A stretch of 64,000 nucleotides of DNA from VAXT01 sp035318925 (GTDB lineage Bacteria > Actinomycetota > Thermoleophilia > Gaiellales > Gaiellaceae): the NCBI GenBank assembly GCA_035318925.1, contig DATHDS010000014.1:186001-250000 (forward strand). The letters are read 5' to 3'. The notes under the pieces were generated by a model. It worked only from the letters and a program-made list of their open reading frames with translations. It did not search any database and was not told the origin of the DNA. A program made the translations under genes and the position numbers. Position 1 is the first letter of the stretch. Each line of letters begins with the position of its first letter. Below are positions 23,660 to 32,267 of this stretch, piece by piece.

Positions 23660-26281
23660 CTACCCTCCTGCGGAGACGGCTTCCACGCCTGCTTCCGCGA
23701 GCGCTGCCTGGGCGGCCGCGAGGCGGGCGAGCGGGACGCGATACGGGGAGCACGAGACGTAGTCCAGGCCCAGCCGGTGACAGAAGGCGACCGACTCGGG
23801 CTCCCCGCCGTGCTCGCCGCAGATGCCCATCTTCAGGTCCTGCTTCACGCTCCGGCCCCGTTCGACGGCGATGCGCATCAGCTCCCCCACGCCCGACTGG
23901 TCGATCGTCTCGAACGGGTTCCGCTCCAGCACGCCGTCCTCGAGGTAGCGCGTCAGGAACTTGCCTTCCGCGTCGTCGCGCGAGAAGCCGAGCGCGGTCT
24001 GCGTGAGGTCGTTCGTCCCGAAGGAAAAGAAGTCGGCGTGCTCGGCGATCTCGTCCGCGCGGATGCACGCGCGCGGGAGCTCGATCATCGTGCCGACCGT
24101 GTATTCGATCTCCTCCTCCTCGGCCGCGGTCGCGATCGTGATCGCGCGCAGGCGATGCAGCTCCTCGCCGAAGCCGACGAGCGGGTGCATGATCTCGACG
24201 AGCGGCGCCTCCCCCGTGCGCTTCTCGACGGCGAGCGCAGCCCGAACGATCGCACGCACCTGCATCTCGTAGATCTCGGGCCACATGAGGCCGAGCCGGC
24301 AGCCGCGCGTGCCGAGCATCGGGTTCGCCTCCTGGAGAGAGCGGATCCGCTCGCGCATCCGTTCGTCGGTCGCCTCCTCGATCGGCGGCAGGAACTCGTG
24401 CAGCGGCGGGTCGAGCAGGCGGATCGTGACCGGCAGCCCGGCCATCGCCTCGAAGATCCCCTCGAAGTCCGACTGCTGGTGAGGCAGAAGCTCGTCGAGC
24501 GCACGCCGGCGCTCCTCCTCGTTCGAGGCCATGATCATCTCGCGCACGACCGGTAGCCGGTCTTCGGCCATGAACATGTGCTCGGTGCGGCAGAGGCCGA
24601 TCCCTTGCGCCCCGAACTCGCGCGCCTTCGCCGCGTCCTCGGGCGTGTCTGCGTTCGCCCGGACCGCGAGCCGACGGAACCGGTCGGCCCAGCCGAGGAT
24701 CGTCTCGAAGTCCTCGTTGATCTGCGCGGGAACGACGTCGACCGCGCCCAGGATCACGCGGCCGGTGCCGCCGTCGATCGTGATCACGTCTTCCTCGCCG
24801 AGGTCGTAGCCGTTCATCGAGGCGCGCTTCGCCTTGGCGTCGACCGAGAGCGCCTCGCATCCGGCCACGCACGGCTTGCCCATCCCGCGGGCGACGACCG
24901 CTGCGTGCGAGGTCATCCCGCCGTGCGCTGTGAGGATGCCCTTGGCGGCGATCATCCCGTGGATATCGTCAGGCGTCGTTTCCCAGCGGACGAGGATCAC
25001 GTCGTCGGTCTGCCCCCGCTCGGCGGCCGTGTCCGCGTCGAAGACGATCTTGCCGGAGGCCGCGCCGGGCGAGGCGTTGAGGCCCAGCGCGATCACCTCG
25101 ACGCTCGCCGCGGGGTCGATCATCGGGTGCAGCAGCTGATCGAGCTGGCCCGGGTCGATGCGCGCGACTGCGTCCTCCTCCGAGATCAGGCCCTCGGCGA
25201 CCATGTCGACGGCGCTCTTGAGCGCGGCCGCCGCCGTCCGCTTGGCGCTCCGCGTCTGGAGCAGGTAGAGCCGGTCGTCTTCGACCGTGAACTCGATGTC
25301 CTGCATGTCCCGGTAGTGCTCCTCGAGCCGGCGCATCGTCTCGGTCAGCTGCTTGAACGCGTCCGAGAGCAGCTCCTGCATGCGCTCGAGGGGCTGCGGC
25401 GTTCGGACCCCGGAGACGACGTCCTCTCCCTGTGCGTCGGCCAGGAACTCGCCGTAGAGCCCGGGTTGGCCCGTCGAGGGATCCCGCGTGAACGCGACAC
25501 CGGTGCCGGAGCGCTCGCCCTTATTCCCGAACACCATCTGGACGACGTTGACTGCGGTGCCGAGGTCGTCGGCGATGTGGTGGGCGCGCCGATAGACCTG
25601 CGCGCGCGGGTTCTCCCATGACTCGAAGACCGCGCGGACGGCGCGTGAGAGCTGGTCTCGCGCGTCTTGCGGGAACGGCGAGCCCGTCTCGTCCTCGTAG
25701 ATGCCCTTGTACGTCGTGATGAGCTCGGCCAGGTCCTCGGCCGAGAGATCGATGTCCTGTGCCGCTCCGCGCTCGCCCTTCAGCGTCGCGAGCGCGTCCT
25801 CGAAGCGTTGTCCGTCGATGCCGTCGACGACCGCCCCGTACATCTGGATCAGGCGCCGGTAGGAGTCGTTGGCGAAGCGGGGATTGCCGGTCCGCTCGGC
25901 GAGCCCGCGGACGGCCTCGTCGTTCAGGCCGAGGTTGAGGATCGTGTCCATCATCCCGGGCATCGAGACGGCGGCTCCCGAGCGGACGGAGACGAGCAGC
26001 GGATCCTCCGGGTCGCCGAAGCGCTTGCCGGTCTTCTCCTCGAGCGCGGCGAGGTGCTCCTCGATCTCGTCTCCGAGGCCGGCAGGAAGCTCGCCGCCGT
26101 TCGCCAGGTAGGCGCGGGAGGCTTCCGTCGTGATCGTGAAGCCGGCCGGAACCGGAACGCCCAGCTGCGTCATCTCGGCGAGGCCGATCCCCTTTCCCCC
26201 GAGCAACTCGCGTCCCCCCTCAGAGGGCTCGTCGAAGCCGTAGACGTACCTGGCGGGGGTCACTCCAGGAAATCTTCCCAC
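23660..26281 (-). CDS. ppdK: Pyruvate, phosphate dikinase
   Basis: An 873-residue protein that interconverts pyruvate + ATP + Pi and PEP + AMP + PPi. The N-terminal ATP-grasp part has GGKGIGLAEMTQLGVPVPAGF and VRSGAAVSMPGMMDTILNLG. The central swivelling domain (around 450) has LTAHGGMTSHAAVVARGMGK with the phosphohistidine and the adjacent regulatory Thr. The C-terminal PEP barrel has GIGLCRTEHMF, GTNDLTQTALGFSRDDAEGK and the Cys loop KMGICGEHGGEPES. ppsR, encoding the kinase/phosphorylase that modifies that Thr, lies 1.4 kb away. GTG 26263 is an alternative start. Confidence 0.95.
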   Translation of the reverse strand: MGRFPGVTPARYVYGFDEPSEGGRELLGGKGIGLAEMTQLGVPVPAGFTITTEASRAYLANGGELPAGLGDEIEEHLAALEEKTGKRFGDPEDPLLVSVRSGAAVSMPGMMDTILNLGLNDEAVRGLAERTGNPRFANDSYRRLIQMYGAVVDGIDGQRFEDALATLKGERGAAQDIDLSAEDLAELITTYKGIYEDETGSPFPQDARDQLSRAVRAVFESWENPRAQVYRRAHHIADDLGTAVNVVQMVFGNKGERSGTGVAFTRDPSTGQPGLYGEFLADAQGEDVVSGVRTPQPLERMQELLSDAFKQLTETMRRLEEHYRDMQDIEFTVEDDRLYLLQTRSAKRTAAAALKSAVDMVAEGLISEEDAVARIDPGQLDQLLHPMIDPAASVEVIALGLNASPGAASGKIVFDADTAAERGQTDDVILVRWETTPDDIHGMIAAKGILTAHGGMTSHAAVVARGMGKPCVAGCEALSVDAKAKRASMNGYDLGEEDVITIDGGTGRVILGAVDVVPAQINEDFETILGWADRFRRLAVRANADTPEDAAKAREFGAQGIGLCRTEHMFMAEDRLPVVREMIMASNEEERRRALDELLPHQQSDFEGIFEAMAGLPVTIRLLDPPLHEFLPPIEEATDERMRERIRSLQEANPMLGTRGCRLGLMWPEIYEMQVRAIVRAALAVEKRTGEAPLVEIMHPLVGFGEELHRLRAITIATAAEEEEIEYTVGTMIELPRACIRADEIAEHADFFSFGTNDLTQTALGFSRDDAEGKFLTRYLEDGVLERNPFETIDQSGVGELMRIAVERGRSVKQDLKMGICGEHGGEPESVAFCHRLGLDYVSCSPYRVPLARLAAAQAALAEAGVEAVSAGG

Positions 26282-26293
26282 AGCGGAGATGAA

Positions 26294-26452
26294 TTAGGCC
26301 TGCCGGGCCCGGCGGTCGGCCAGCCAGGCGAGGGCGCGCAACCCGAGCCACATCGGCGTCAGGAGCACGTAGAAGACGAAGATCGCCGCGCCCATGATCG
26401 AGAACCACGTGGCCCAGCGCCAGAGCGGGACGGGCGGCTTGGGCGCGGTCAT
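26294..26452 (-). CDS. Small single-span membrane protein
   Basis: 52 residues from ATG 26452. A hydrophobic helix (about 10-34) containing WATWFSIMGAAIFVFYVLL is followed by WLGLRALAWLADRRARQA with a positive tail, so the C-terminus is probably cytoplasmic. It lies 12 bases upstream of ppdK on the same strand and may be co-transcribed. No family recognised. Confidence 0.6.
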   Translation of the reverse strand: MTAPKPPVPLWRWATWFSIMGAAIFVFYVLLTPMWLGLRALAWLADRRARQA

Positions 26453-26488
26453 CGTTTCCAGTATCCCCCGGGAGGGCACAACGACACC

Positions 26489-27634
26489 GTGAAGTCGATT
26501 CCGGCCGCAATCGTCGCCGCCGCGGCGATCGCGCTGTCGGCAGGGTCAGCGCCCGCGGCGCACAGCGCGTGCCCGTACCAGGGCCAGGTGTTCATCTACG
26601 GCCAGAACGGCTGGGAGACGCTGACGAATGCGCTGGCCGCAAACCAGACGCCCTGCGTCCAGTACTACATCGTGCTGACCGCGATCTCGGACAAGACGGT
26701 GCCGCGCGGCCGGCGTGCGATCGACTTCGTCCACGCCAAGGGCGGCAACTTTCACGCGCTCGCCGAGTTCAACTGGGCGCACTGGTCGAAGGTGACCGGG
26801 AGCTGGTACTCGAAAGGCGTCAAGTTCCGTCGGCGCATGGCCGCCGCCGGGTACAACCCCGCGCTCGGCGACTCGTGGGCCGTCAACGAGCTCTCGTCGG
26901 CCACTCGCTCCCTCCCGGCTGCGCGAACGAAGGTGCGCGACGCCCTGCGCGGGCTCTTCACGGGGCCGCGCGGCTCGCCACCGCAGATGGGCGCCGTCTT
27001 CACGATCGGCATGACCCAGCGCCTCCGGAACTTCGGGCCGTACAAGAGCCAGGTCGAGAGCTGGCTCGCGGACGCCGCCTTCTGGACCGCCGTCACGCCG
27101 TATGTCGCCTGGTGGGGGCAGGAGGCGTACCCGAGCTGCTCGCTCGTCTGTGTTGCAACGGCCAAGGTCGCGGTGCGCTCGTCGCACGTGAACGACTTCG
27201 TCGAGCATCCGGCGAAGCTCGCATCTGCCGGGCCGGCCGCCACGGTCGCGGTACGCAACCTCTTCGACCGCAGCTACTTCCCGGTCATGACGGCGTACTG
27301 GAACGACCCGAAGGGATACGGCAACAACAGGATCTCGCGCGATGCGATGCAGAAGCTCGTCAGCCTCGAGGTCTACGCGGCGCGCGCCTGGGCAGGGCGC
27401 AACCCGTATCCGGACGGCCGCATCGGCTTCGCCTGGAACGAGCACCCGGCGGGCGCGACACCCGCGGATGTCCAGTCGCTCGCAACGCGCCTCGCGCGGG
27501 CGATCCAGGCGGCCTACGGCGACGGCGGCACCGCGGGCAAGGCGTGCAGCCCGACAGGCGCGTACACGCTCTGCAAGGCCGCCGTCCAAGGCGCCGCCTT
27601 CAACGAACGCTGGAAGACCTTCGAGACCTGGTAG
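26489..27634 (+). CDS. Secreted protein of unknown function
   Basis: 381 residues from GTG 26489. A signal peptide (Lys2, hydrophobic 5-18, Ala-x-Ala near 22-24) is followed by a Cys-containing mature protein. The mature part is Trp/Tyr/Asn rich, with segments such as FHALAEFNWAHWSKVTGSWY, AVNELSSATRSLPAARTKVR and TPYVAWWGQEAYPSCSLVC; two Cys pairs probably form disulphides. The pattern recalls secreted glycosidase-like (TIM-barrel) proteins with carboxylate residues at strand ends, but I do not recognise a family. It is divergent from the ppdK unit, and its stop codon directly abuts that of ppsR (TAGCTA). Confidence 0.75.
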   Translation: MKSIPAAIVAAAAIALSAGSAPAAHSACPYQGQVFIYGQNGWETLTNALAANQTPCVQYYIVLTAISDKTVPRGRRAIDFVHAKGGNFHALAEFNWAHWSKVTGSWYSKGVKFRRRMAAAGYNPALGDSWAVNELSSATRSLPAARTKVRDALRGLFTGPRGSPPQMGAVFTIGMTQRLRNFGPYKSQVESWLADAAFWTAVTPYVAWWGQEAYPSCSLVCVATAKVAVRSSHVNDFVEHPAKLASAGPAATVAVRNLFDRSYFPVMTAYWNDPKGYGNNRISRDAMQKLVSLEVYAARAWAGRNPYPDGRIGFAWNEHPAGATPADVQSLATRLARAIQAAYGDGGTAGKACSPTGAYTLCKAAVQGAAFNERWKTFETW

Positions 27635-28459
27635 CTACGAGGCCTGCGTCTCGGCCTGCCGCTGCTCGACGAGCCGGATGACGCGGGCGGCGGTCTCCTC
27701 GATCGAGAGCTCGGTCGTGTCGATCACGGGACAGCCGAGGCGGCGCTGGACCGCTTCCGCCTGCTCGAGCTCGTCGTAGACCTCGAGCAGCTTCGAGTAC
27801 TTGTGATTCGAGCCGCCCATCCGCCGCGAGCGGTTCTTCCGGATCTCCGCGAGTCGCTTCGCGTCGATCTTCAGCCCGACGACCTTGGCCGGATCGACCT
27901 CGAACAGCTCCTTCGGCGGGTCGATCCCCTTCACCAGCGGCACATTCGCCGCCCGGTAGCCGAGGTAGCCGAGATAGATCGAGAGCGGCGTCTTCGACGT
28001 TCGGGAGACGCCCACGAGGACGATGTCCGCCTCGTGGAGGCCGCCCACCATCCCGTCGTCGTACTTGACGGCGAACTCGATCGCCTCCATCCGCCGGAAG
28101 TACGTCTCGTCGAGCGCGTGGCGGCCTCCCGGCTGCATCTTCGCGGCCATGCCCGAGACCTTCGTGACGGCCTCGATCGGCTGGCCGAGGAGGTCGCAGT
28201 AGTGCAGGCGCGCACGGCGGCAGAGCGTCCGCATCTCCTCGCGCATCTCCGGGTCGACCAGCGTGTAGACGACGACCGCGGGCCGGCCCTTCGCCCGCCG
28301 GACCGCGTCCGCGAGGTCGTCGACGTTCTCGACCATCGGGTGGCGGATCTCCTCGAACTGCTGATCGGGGAACTGCGCCTCGAGCGCGTGGACGAGCCGG
28401 GTCGCGGTCTCGCCGGTCGAATCGGAGACGACGTGGAGCTCAACCGGTTGTGGAGCCAT
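27635..28459 (-). CDS. ppsR: PEP synthase / PPDK regulatory protein (DUF299 kinase-phosphorylase)
   Basis: About 274 residues from ATG 28459. The first residues, VELHVVSDSTGETATRLVHAL, and the P-loop GVSRTSKTPLSIYLGYLGYRAANVP define the DUF299/PDRP family. This is a bifunctional enzyme that uses ADP to phosphorylate, and Pi to dephosphorylate, the Thr next to the catalytic His of PPDK or PEP synthase. The cognate ppdK nearby keeps the Thr-Ser-His target. KIDAKRLAEIRKNRSRRMG is the conserved C-terminal block. The gene lies between glyS and ppdK, the order known from many Firmicutes. Confidence 0.93.
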   Translation of the reverse strand: MAPQPVELHVVSDSTGETATRLVHALEAQFPDQQFEEIRHPMVENVDDLADAVRRAKGRPAVVVYTLVDPEMREEMRTLCRRARLHYCDLLGQPIEAVTKVSGMAAKMQPGGRHALDETYFRRMEAIEFAVKYDDGMVGGLHEADIVLVGVSRTSKTPLSIYLGYLGYRAANVPLVKGIDPPKELFEVDPAKVVGLKIDAKRLAEIRKNRSRRMGGSNHKYSKLLEVYDELEQAEAVQRRLGCPVIDTTELSIEETAARVIRLVEQRQAETQAS

Positions 28460-28709
28460 CAGGCTCAGGGTAACGCCGTGCCGCGCCGGACGCCTCTCTG
28501 CGGCCTTTCTAAAGGCGTCCGACGCGGTTTTGGCGCTGCCGATCGGAATCGGCTGAAGGAAACGGCTGCGGCCGGCCGTTTCCAAAAGCGACGCCAGAGC
28601 AGCCTGGTGCCTGAAAAGGCGAGGTGCCGCAGCGACGCATGGGTACTACAGCGGCTTTTTCGGCCCTTTCCTGCATGCCCCGTTTGGGCCTCTACGTTTG
28701 GGCGTACCT
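28460..28709. other. 250-base structured gap between glyS and ppsR
   Basis: The longest gene-free stretch in the window. It holds a two-part hairpin at 28481-28527 (outer CCGCG/CGCGG, inner GGACGCCT/AGGCGTCC) followed on the plus strand by TTTT. A second hairpin lies at 28558-28583 (GGAAACGGC, 8-base loop, GCCGTTTCC) followed on the plus strand by AAAA. A 9-base direct repeat CGTTTGGGC occurs at 28681-28689 and 28695-28703. No open frame with coding character is seen. It may hold the glyS terminator, the ppsR leader or a small RNA. Confidence 0.5.
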
Positions 28710-30566
28710 CTAGCGAGGGATCTGCGAGAGCTCGCCCAGGCGCCCGAGCGTGTCCCGGACGTTGAGCAGGAGCCGGAGCCGGTTCGCGCGCACGGCTCGG
28801 TCCTCCGCCAACACGAGCACCTGCTCGAAGAATGTGTCGAGCAGCGGCCCGAGCTCGGCCGCCGCTTCGACCGCCGAGCCGAAGTCGCCGGAGTCCAGCG
28901 CGGCGGCGATCTGCGGGTCAACCCGCTCCAGCGCCTGCGAGACCTCGACCTCCGCCGCGTCGAGGAGCAGGGCCGGGTCGAGCTCGGAGGCGGCGCCCTC
29001 CTCCTTCTCCGCAAGCCTGCTCGCTCGCGTGTAGGCGGTGTGGATCGGTCCGAACCGCTCGTCGGGCAGGGCGGCGAGCGCCTCGGCCAGCCGCGCGACG
29101 CCGCCCAGGTCGCGGACGGACGCCCGTCGCGCCGCGCGCACGTACTCGACCGGCGTGTCCAGGAGGCCCTCGAAACGCTCCTCGACGAACTCGGCGACCT
29201 CGCCCTCCATGAGTGCACGCGGGATCGAGAGGTTGCCCTCGGTCGCGAGCCGGTCAAGGCCGATCGCCGCACGCCGGAGGCCGTAGGGGTCGCGGGAGCC
29301 GGTCGGCCGATGGCCGAGCTCGAAGGAGACATTGAGTGTGTCGATCTTGTCGGCCGCGGACAGGACCCGCCCGGTCTCCGTCTGCGGGAGCGGCGCGTCG
29401 GCGGCGTCGGGCAGGTACTGCTCGTCGATCGCGGCCGAGACCGCCTCGGGATAGCCGGCGAGCCGTGCGTACTCCCCGCCGACGTGACCCTCGAGCTCGG
29501 GGAACTCCCGGACGAGCTCGGAGGCCTGGTCGGCCTTCGCGAGCCTCGCGGCCTCGAGGGCCGCCTCGCCGCCGCCGAGGGCTTTGGCGAGCTTGGCCAG
29601 GCGCGCGGTCTTGTCCGCGTAGGAGCCGCCGCCGGCGAAGAACGTGATCGACCCCAGCCGCTCGGCGAGACCGTCGATTCCGACCTTGACGTCGCGCTCG
29701 AATGTGAACGAAGCGTCCTCGAGGCGGCCCTCGACGACGTTCTCGACGCCGGCACGAACCGTCTCCGGGTCGCCGCCGTTCGCGACGAACGCGAACCGGT
29801 TCTCCCCAAGGGGAAACGCCCGGATGTGACGTTGGATCGTCGTCTCGATGATGCGGCTCGGCAGCTGCAGGTAGCGCTCGTCGAATCGTCCGTCGACGAC
29901 GAGGACCTTCTCGACGAGGTAGACGACCTCTTCGAGGACACCGTTCGGGTCGGTCCAGCCCCCGAGCGCGTCGAGCGCCTCGACGATCTGCCGCCTGCGC
30001 TCCGCCGCGTCCGGCTCCACGTCCGCCGCCCGCAGCGTGTCGAGGTAGACGGATGCCTGAGGGATCTCGAGCGGGCCCGACGTGAACCGGTGGCCGTAGC
30101 TCTGCTCGCCGAAGACGTGGTCCGAATCGACCAGCGCGAGCGTCCAGCGAACCGGGCGCGGCCAGCGAAGCCCGCTGTCGTCCCAGCGCATCGTCTTCGA
30201 GAACGAGAGCCCGCGGAGGATGGCGTCCACCTGTTCGGGGAGGACCTCTGCAATCGGTTTGCCCGCGACCTCGACCCCCAGGGCGCCGTCCCGCTCCTCG
30301 AGCTCGTCGACCGTGACGCCGTGCCGCTTGGCAAAGCCCGCAGCAGCCTTCTCCCTCATCGCCACGGGCGGGCCCTTCAGCCACTGGTCCGGCGTCTGCT
30401 CGGGCACGTCTTCGACCAGCACGGCGAGCCGGCGCGGGGTGATCAGGATCCGGGTCGGCTCCACCCCGAGCGCGCTCCTGCACAGCTCCGGGAGCTGGCG
30501 CTCCGCCTCGCGGCAGGCCGCCGCCGGCAGCTCCTCGCAGCCGATCTCAACCAGGAGCGTCGCCAT
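28710..30566 (-). CDS. glyS: Glycyl-tRNA synthetase beta subunit
   Basis: About 618 residues from ATG 30566 (ATG 30578 is 12 bases further upstream). The start MATLLVEIGCEELPAAACRE, KTMRWDDSGLRWPRPVRW, and the HD-like middle region with LSAADKIDTLNVSFELGHRPTGSRDPYGLRRAA are hallmarks of the bacterial-type beta subunit, which binds the tRNA. The C-terminus is the anticodon-binding DALR-like region. It overlaps glyQ by 20 bases, giving coupled synthesis of the alpha2beta2 enzyme. It is slightly shorter than the E. coli protein (689). Confidence 0.95.
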   Translation of the reverse strand: MATLLVEIGCEELPAAACREAERQLPELCRSALGVEPTRILITPRRLAVLVEDVPEQTPDQWLKGPPVAMREKAAAGFAKRHGVTVDELEERDGALGVEVAGKPIAEVLPEQVDAILRGLSFSKTMRWDDSGLRWPRPVRWTLALVDSDHVFGEQSYGHRFTSGPLEIPQASVYLDTLRAADVEPDAAERRRQIVEALDALGGWTDPNGVLEEVVYLVEKVLVVDGRFDERYLQLPSRIIETTIQRHIRAFPLGENRFAFVANGGDPETVRAGVENVVEGRLEDASFTFERDVKVGIDGLAERLGSITFFAGGGSYADKTARLAKLAKALGGGEAALEAARLAKADQASELVREFPELEGHVGGEYARLAGYPEAVSAAIDEQYLPDAADAPLPQTETGRVLSAADKIDTLNVSFELGHRPTGSRDPYGLRRAAIGLDRLATEGNLSIPRALMEGEVAEFVEERFEGLLDTPVEYVRAARRASVRDLGGVARLAEALAALPDERFGPIHTAYTRASRLAEKEEGAASELDPALLLDAAEVEVSQALERVDPQIAAALDSGDFGSAVEAAAELGPLLDTFFEQVLVLAEDRAVRANRLRLLLNVRDTLGRLGELSQIPR

Positions 30567-31407
30567 CGGCTCCCACATAGAGCTGAGCGAAGCGGCGCGC
30601 GAGCTTGCGGACGCGGCCGATGTAGGCGGCGCGCTCGGTGACCGAGACCGCGCCCCGAGCGTCGAGCAGGTTGAACGCGTGCGACGACTTCAGAACCTGG
30701 TCGTACGCCGGCAGCGGCAGCCCCTTGTCGAGCAGCTCGCCGGCCTCCGCCTCGTGCTCGTCGAAGCGCCGCTGAAGAATGTCGACCGGCGCCTCCTCGT
30801 AGTTGTAGCGCGACCACTGGCGCTCGTTCTCCTGGTAGACGTCTCCGAAGGTCACGCCCGGCGCCCACTCGAGCTCGAAGACGGACTTCTTGCCCTGGAT
30901 GAACAGGCCCAGGCGCTCGAGCCCGTACGTCATCTCGGCGGGGACGACCGCGACCTCGATGCCGCCGAGTTGCTGGAAGTACGTGAACTGCGTGACCTCC
31001 ATCCCGTCGCACCAGACCTCCCAGCCGAGGCCCCAGGCCCCGAGCGTGGGCTGCTCCCAGTCGTCCTCGATCAGGCGAATATCGTGCTGGCGGAGGTCGA
31101 TCCCGAGCGCCTCGAGCGAGCCGAAGTACTGATCGAGGACATCCTCGGGCGCCGGCTTGAGGATCACCTGGTACTGGAAGTAGTGCTGGAGCCGAAACGG
31201 GTTCTCCCCGTAGCGCCCGTCGGCCGGGCGGATCACGGGCTCGACGTATGCGGCCCGCCACTGCGTCTGGCTCGGGTCGAGCACCCGCAGGAACGTGGCC
31301 GGATTGGCCGTTCCTGCGCCCAGCTCGGTGTGGTACGGCTGCATGATCACGGCGCCTCGCTCGGCCCAGTACGCGTTCAGCGCGCCGATCATGTCCTGGA
31401 AGTTCAC
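30547..31407 (-). CDS. glyQ: Glycyl-tRNA synthetase alpha subunit
   Basis: A 286-residue class II synthetase subunit from GTG 31407. The sequence FQDMIGALNAYWAERGAVIMQPYHTELGAGTANPATFLRVL contains motif-like elements for Gly/ATP binding (quoted here as separate well-known blocks FQDMI, QPY and GAGT). RPADGRYGENPFRLQHYFQ (motif 2 region) and WGLGWEVWCDGMEVTQFTYFQ also match. It supplies the catalytic site of the alpha2beta2 glycyl-tRNA synthetase. Most familiar actinomycetes use the single-chain glyS type instead, so the two-subunit form is a useful taxonomic mark. Confidence 0.95.
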   Translation of the reverse strand: MNFQDMIGALNAYWAERGAVIMQPYHTELGAGTANPATFLRVLDPSQTQWRAAYVEPVIRPADGRYGENPFRLQHYFQYQVILKPAPEDVLDQYFGSLEALGIDLRQHDIRLIEDDWEQPTLGAWGLGWEVWCDGMEVTQFTYFQQLGGIEVAVVPAEMTYGLERLGLFIQGKKSVFELEWAPGVTFGDVYQENERQWSRYNYEEAPVDILQRRFDEHEAEAGELLDKGLPLPAYDQVLKSSHAFNLLDARGAVSVTERAAYIGRVRKLARRFAQLYVGADGDAPG

Positions 31408-31426
31408 CCCGCGAACACTACGAGAC

Positions 31427-31452
31427 GGAAACGGGGCCGAAGCCCCGTTCCG
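31427..31452 (-). terminator. Intrinsic terminator with UUCG tetraloop
   Basis: Read on the minus strand: stem CGGGGC, loop TTCG, stem GCCCCG, then TTTCC. It lies just after the secreted-protein gene at 31476-32192 and just before the glyQ start, so it ends the former transcript and separates it from glyQS. Confidence 0.75.
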
Positions 31453-31475
31453 TTCGATTCACTGTCGGTTTCTAG

Positions 31476-32192
31476 TTACGGGCAGCTCGGGGTCGCGACC
31501 CCGGCGACGCCCATGGACTGGATATCGCCGTGATTGCCGCCACGGTTGCACGATGCGTTCTTCCACTCGTGGTAGACGAGTGAGTGATCGTTCGAGACGT
31601 AGTGGAAGAAGAAGGCGTAGTCGTCCCGCGATGCTGCTCCTGCGCCGAAGACCGAGACGAGGAACTGGGTCGTGGTGTCGCACGGGTAAGCGCAGCTGGC
31701 GCTTTCCGGCGTGTAGGTGGCGCTCGTGATCGCGATCATGTCGTACCCCTGAAACGTGCCGGTGACGCCCGGATCTATCGTGCCGGGCCCGGTCCCGTCG
31801 CTCGAGTCGCAGGCGCCCGGGCTGGGTTGGGGTGTGGGTCCGATTGTCACGAATGTCCCGTCCCTGAACTTCTCGGTCACCCGGTACATCATGAATCCGA
31901 CCTGCTGGATCTTGAACTCGCGCGTCATGGTGTCCTGCGCCCAATCGGCGCCGCACGTCCCCGAGTCTGTCGTCACGCTCGGATACGGACCGAACTGCAT
32001 CGCGCCGGAGTTCGCATCCGGGCTCGCGTTCCCAGCAAAGAGATCGTCGTCGGCCCCGATCAGCGCCGCAGACTGGATGTCGAGGACGCCCAACATGCCG
32101 CGCGAGTCGCCCGAGGGCGTTGCCCCTGCCGAACCGACCAACACCGAGCCGACGGCGAAGGCCGCCGCGATTAGCAAGAAAAGCCTGGCCAT
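31476..32192 (-). CDS. Secreted protein of unknown function
   Basis: 238 residues from an ATG preceded by a GAGGGGAC ribosome binding site. It has a signal peptide (Arg3, hydrophobic 4-20, cleavage near SAGA at 21-24). The mature protein has six Cys that could form disulphides (TCGADW, GACDSSD, CAYPCDTT, ASCNRGG, PSCP) and is rich in Thr, Ser, Gly and Asp. It looks like an extracellular beta-rich protein with no known catalytic motif. Its own terminator follows, and a promoter gap of 75 bases lies upstream, so it is probably monocistronic. Confidence 0.75.
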   Translation of the reverse strand: MARLFLLIAAAFAVGSVLVGSAGATPSGDSRGMLGVLDIQSAALIGADDDLFAGNASPDANSGAMQFGPYPSVTTDSGTCGADWAQDTMTREFKIQQVGFMMYRVTEKFRDGTFVTIGPTPQPSPGACDSSDGTGPGTIDPGVTGTFQGYDMIAITSATYTPESASCAYPCDTTTQFLVSVFGAGAASRDDYAFFFHYVSNDHSLVYHEWKNASCNRGGNHGDIQSMGVAGVATPSCP

Positions 32193-32267
32193 TTGTAGTC
32201 CCCTCTTTCTTGACCCCTAACGTCTTCAGGGCGTGAACGAGGTATCGGGGAGTTTGGATACGCGTCT

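Noticed and set aside
22701..24872. A 723-residue minus-strand open frame over the rhomboid, membrane-protein and ppdK region
   Set aside because: It is very Arg/Gly-rich, crosses the 22848-22880 hairpin and has no recognisable domain.
28481..28583. A glycine riboswitch or T-box upstream of the glycyl-tRNA synthetase genes
   Set aside because: The structured region is downstream of glyS, not upstream of glyQ, and lacks the T-box sequence or glycine aptamer core; the real glyQ leader is only about 70 bases and contains the preceding gene's terminator.
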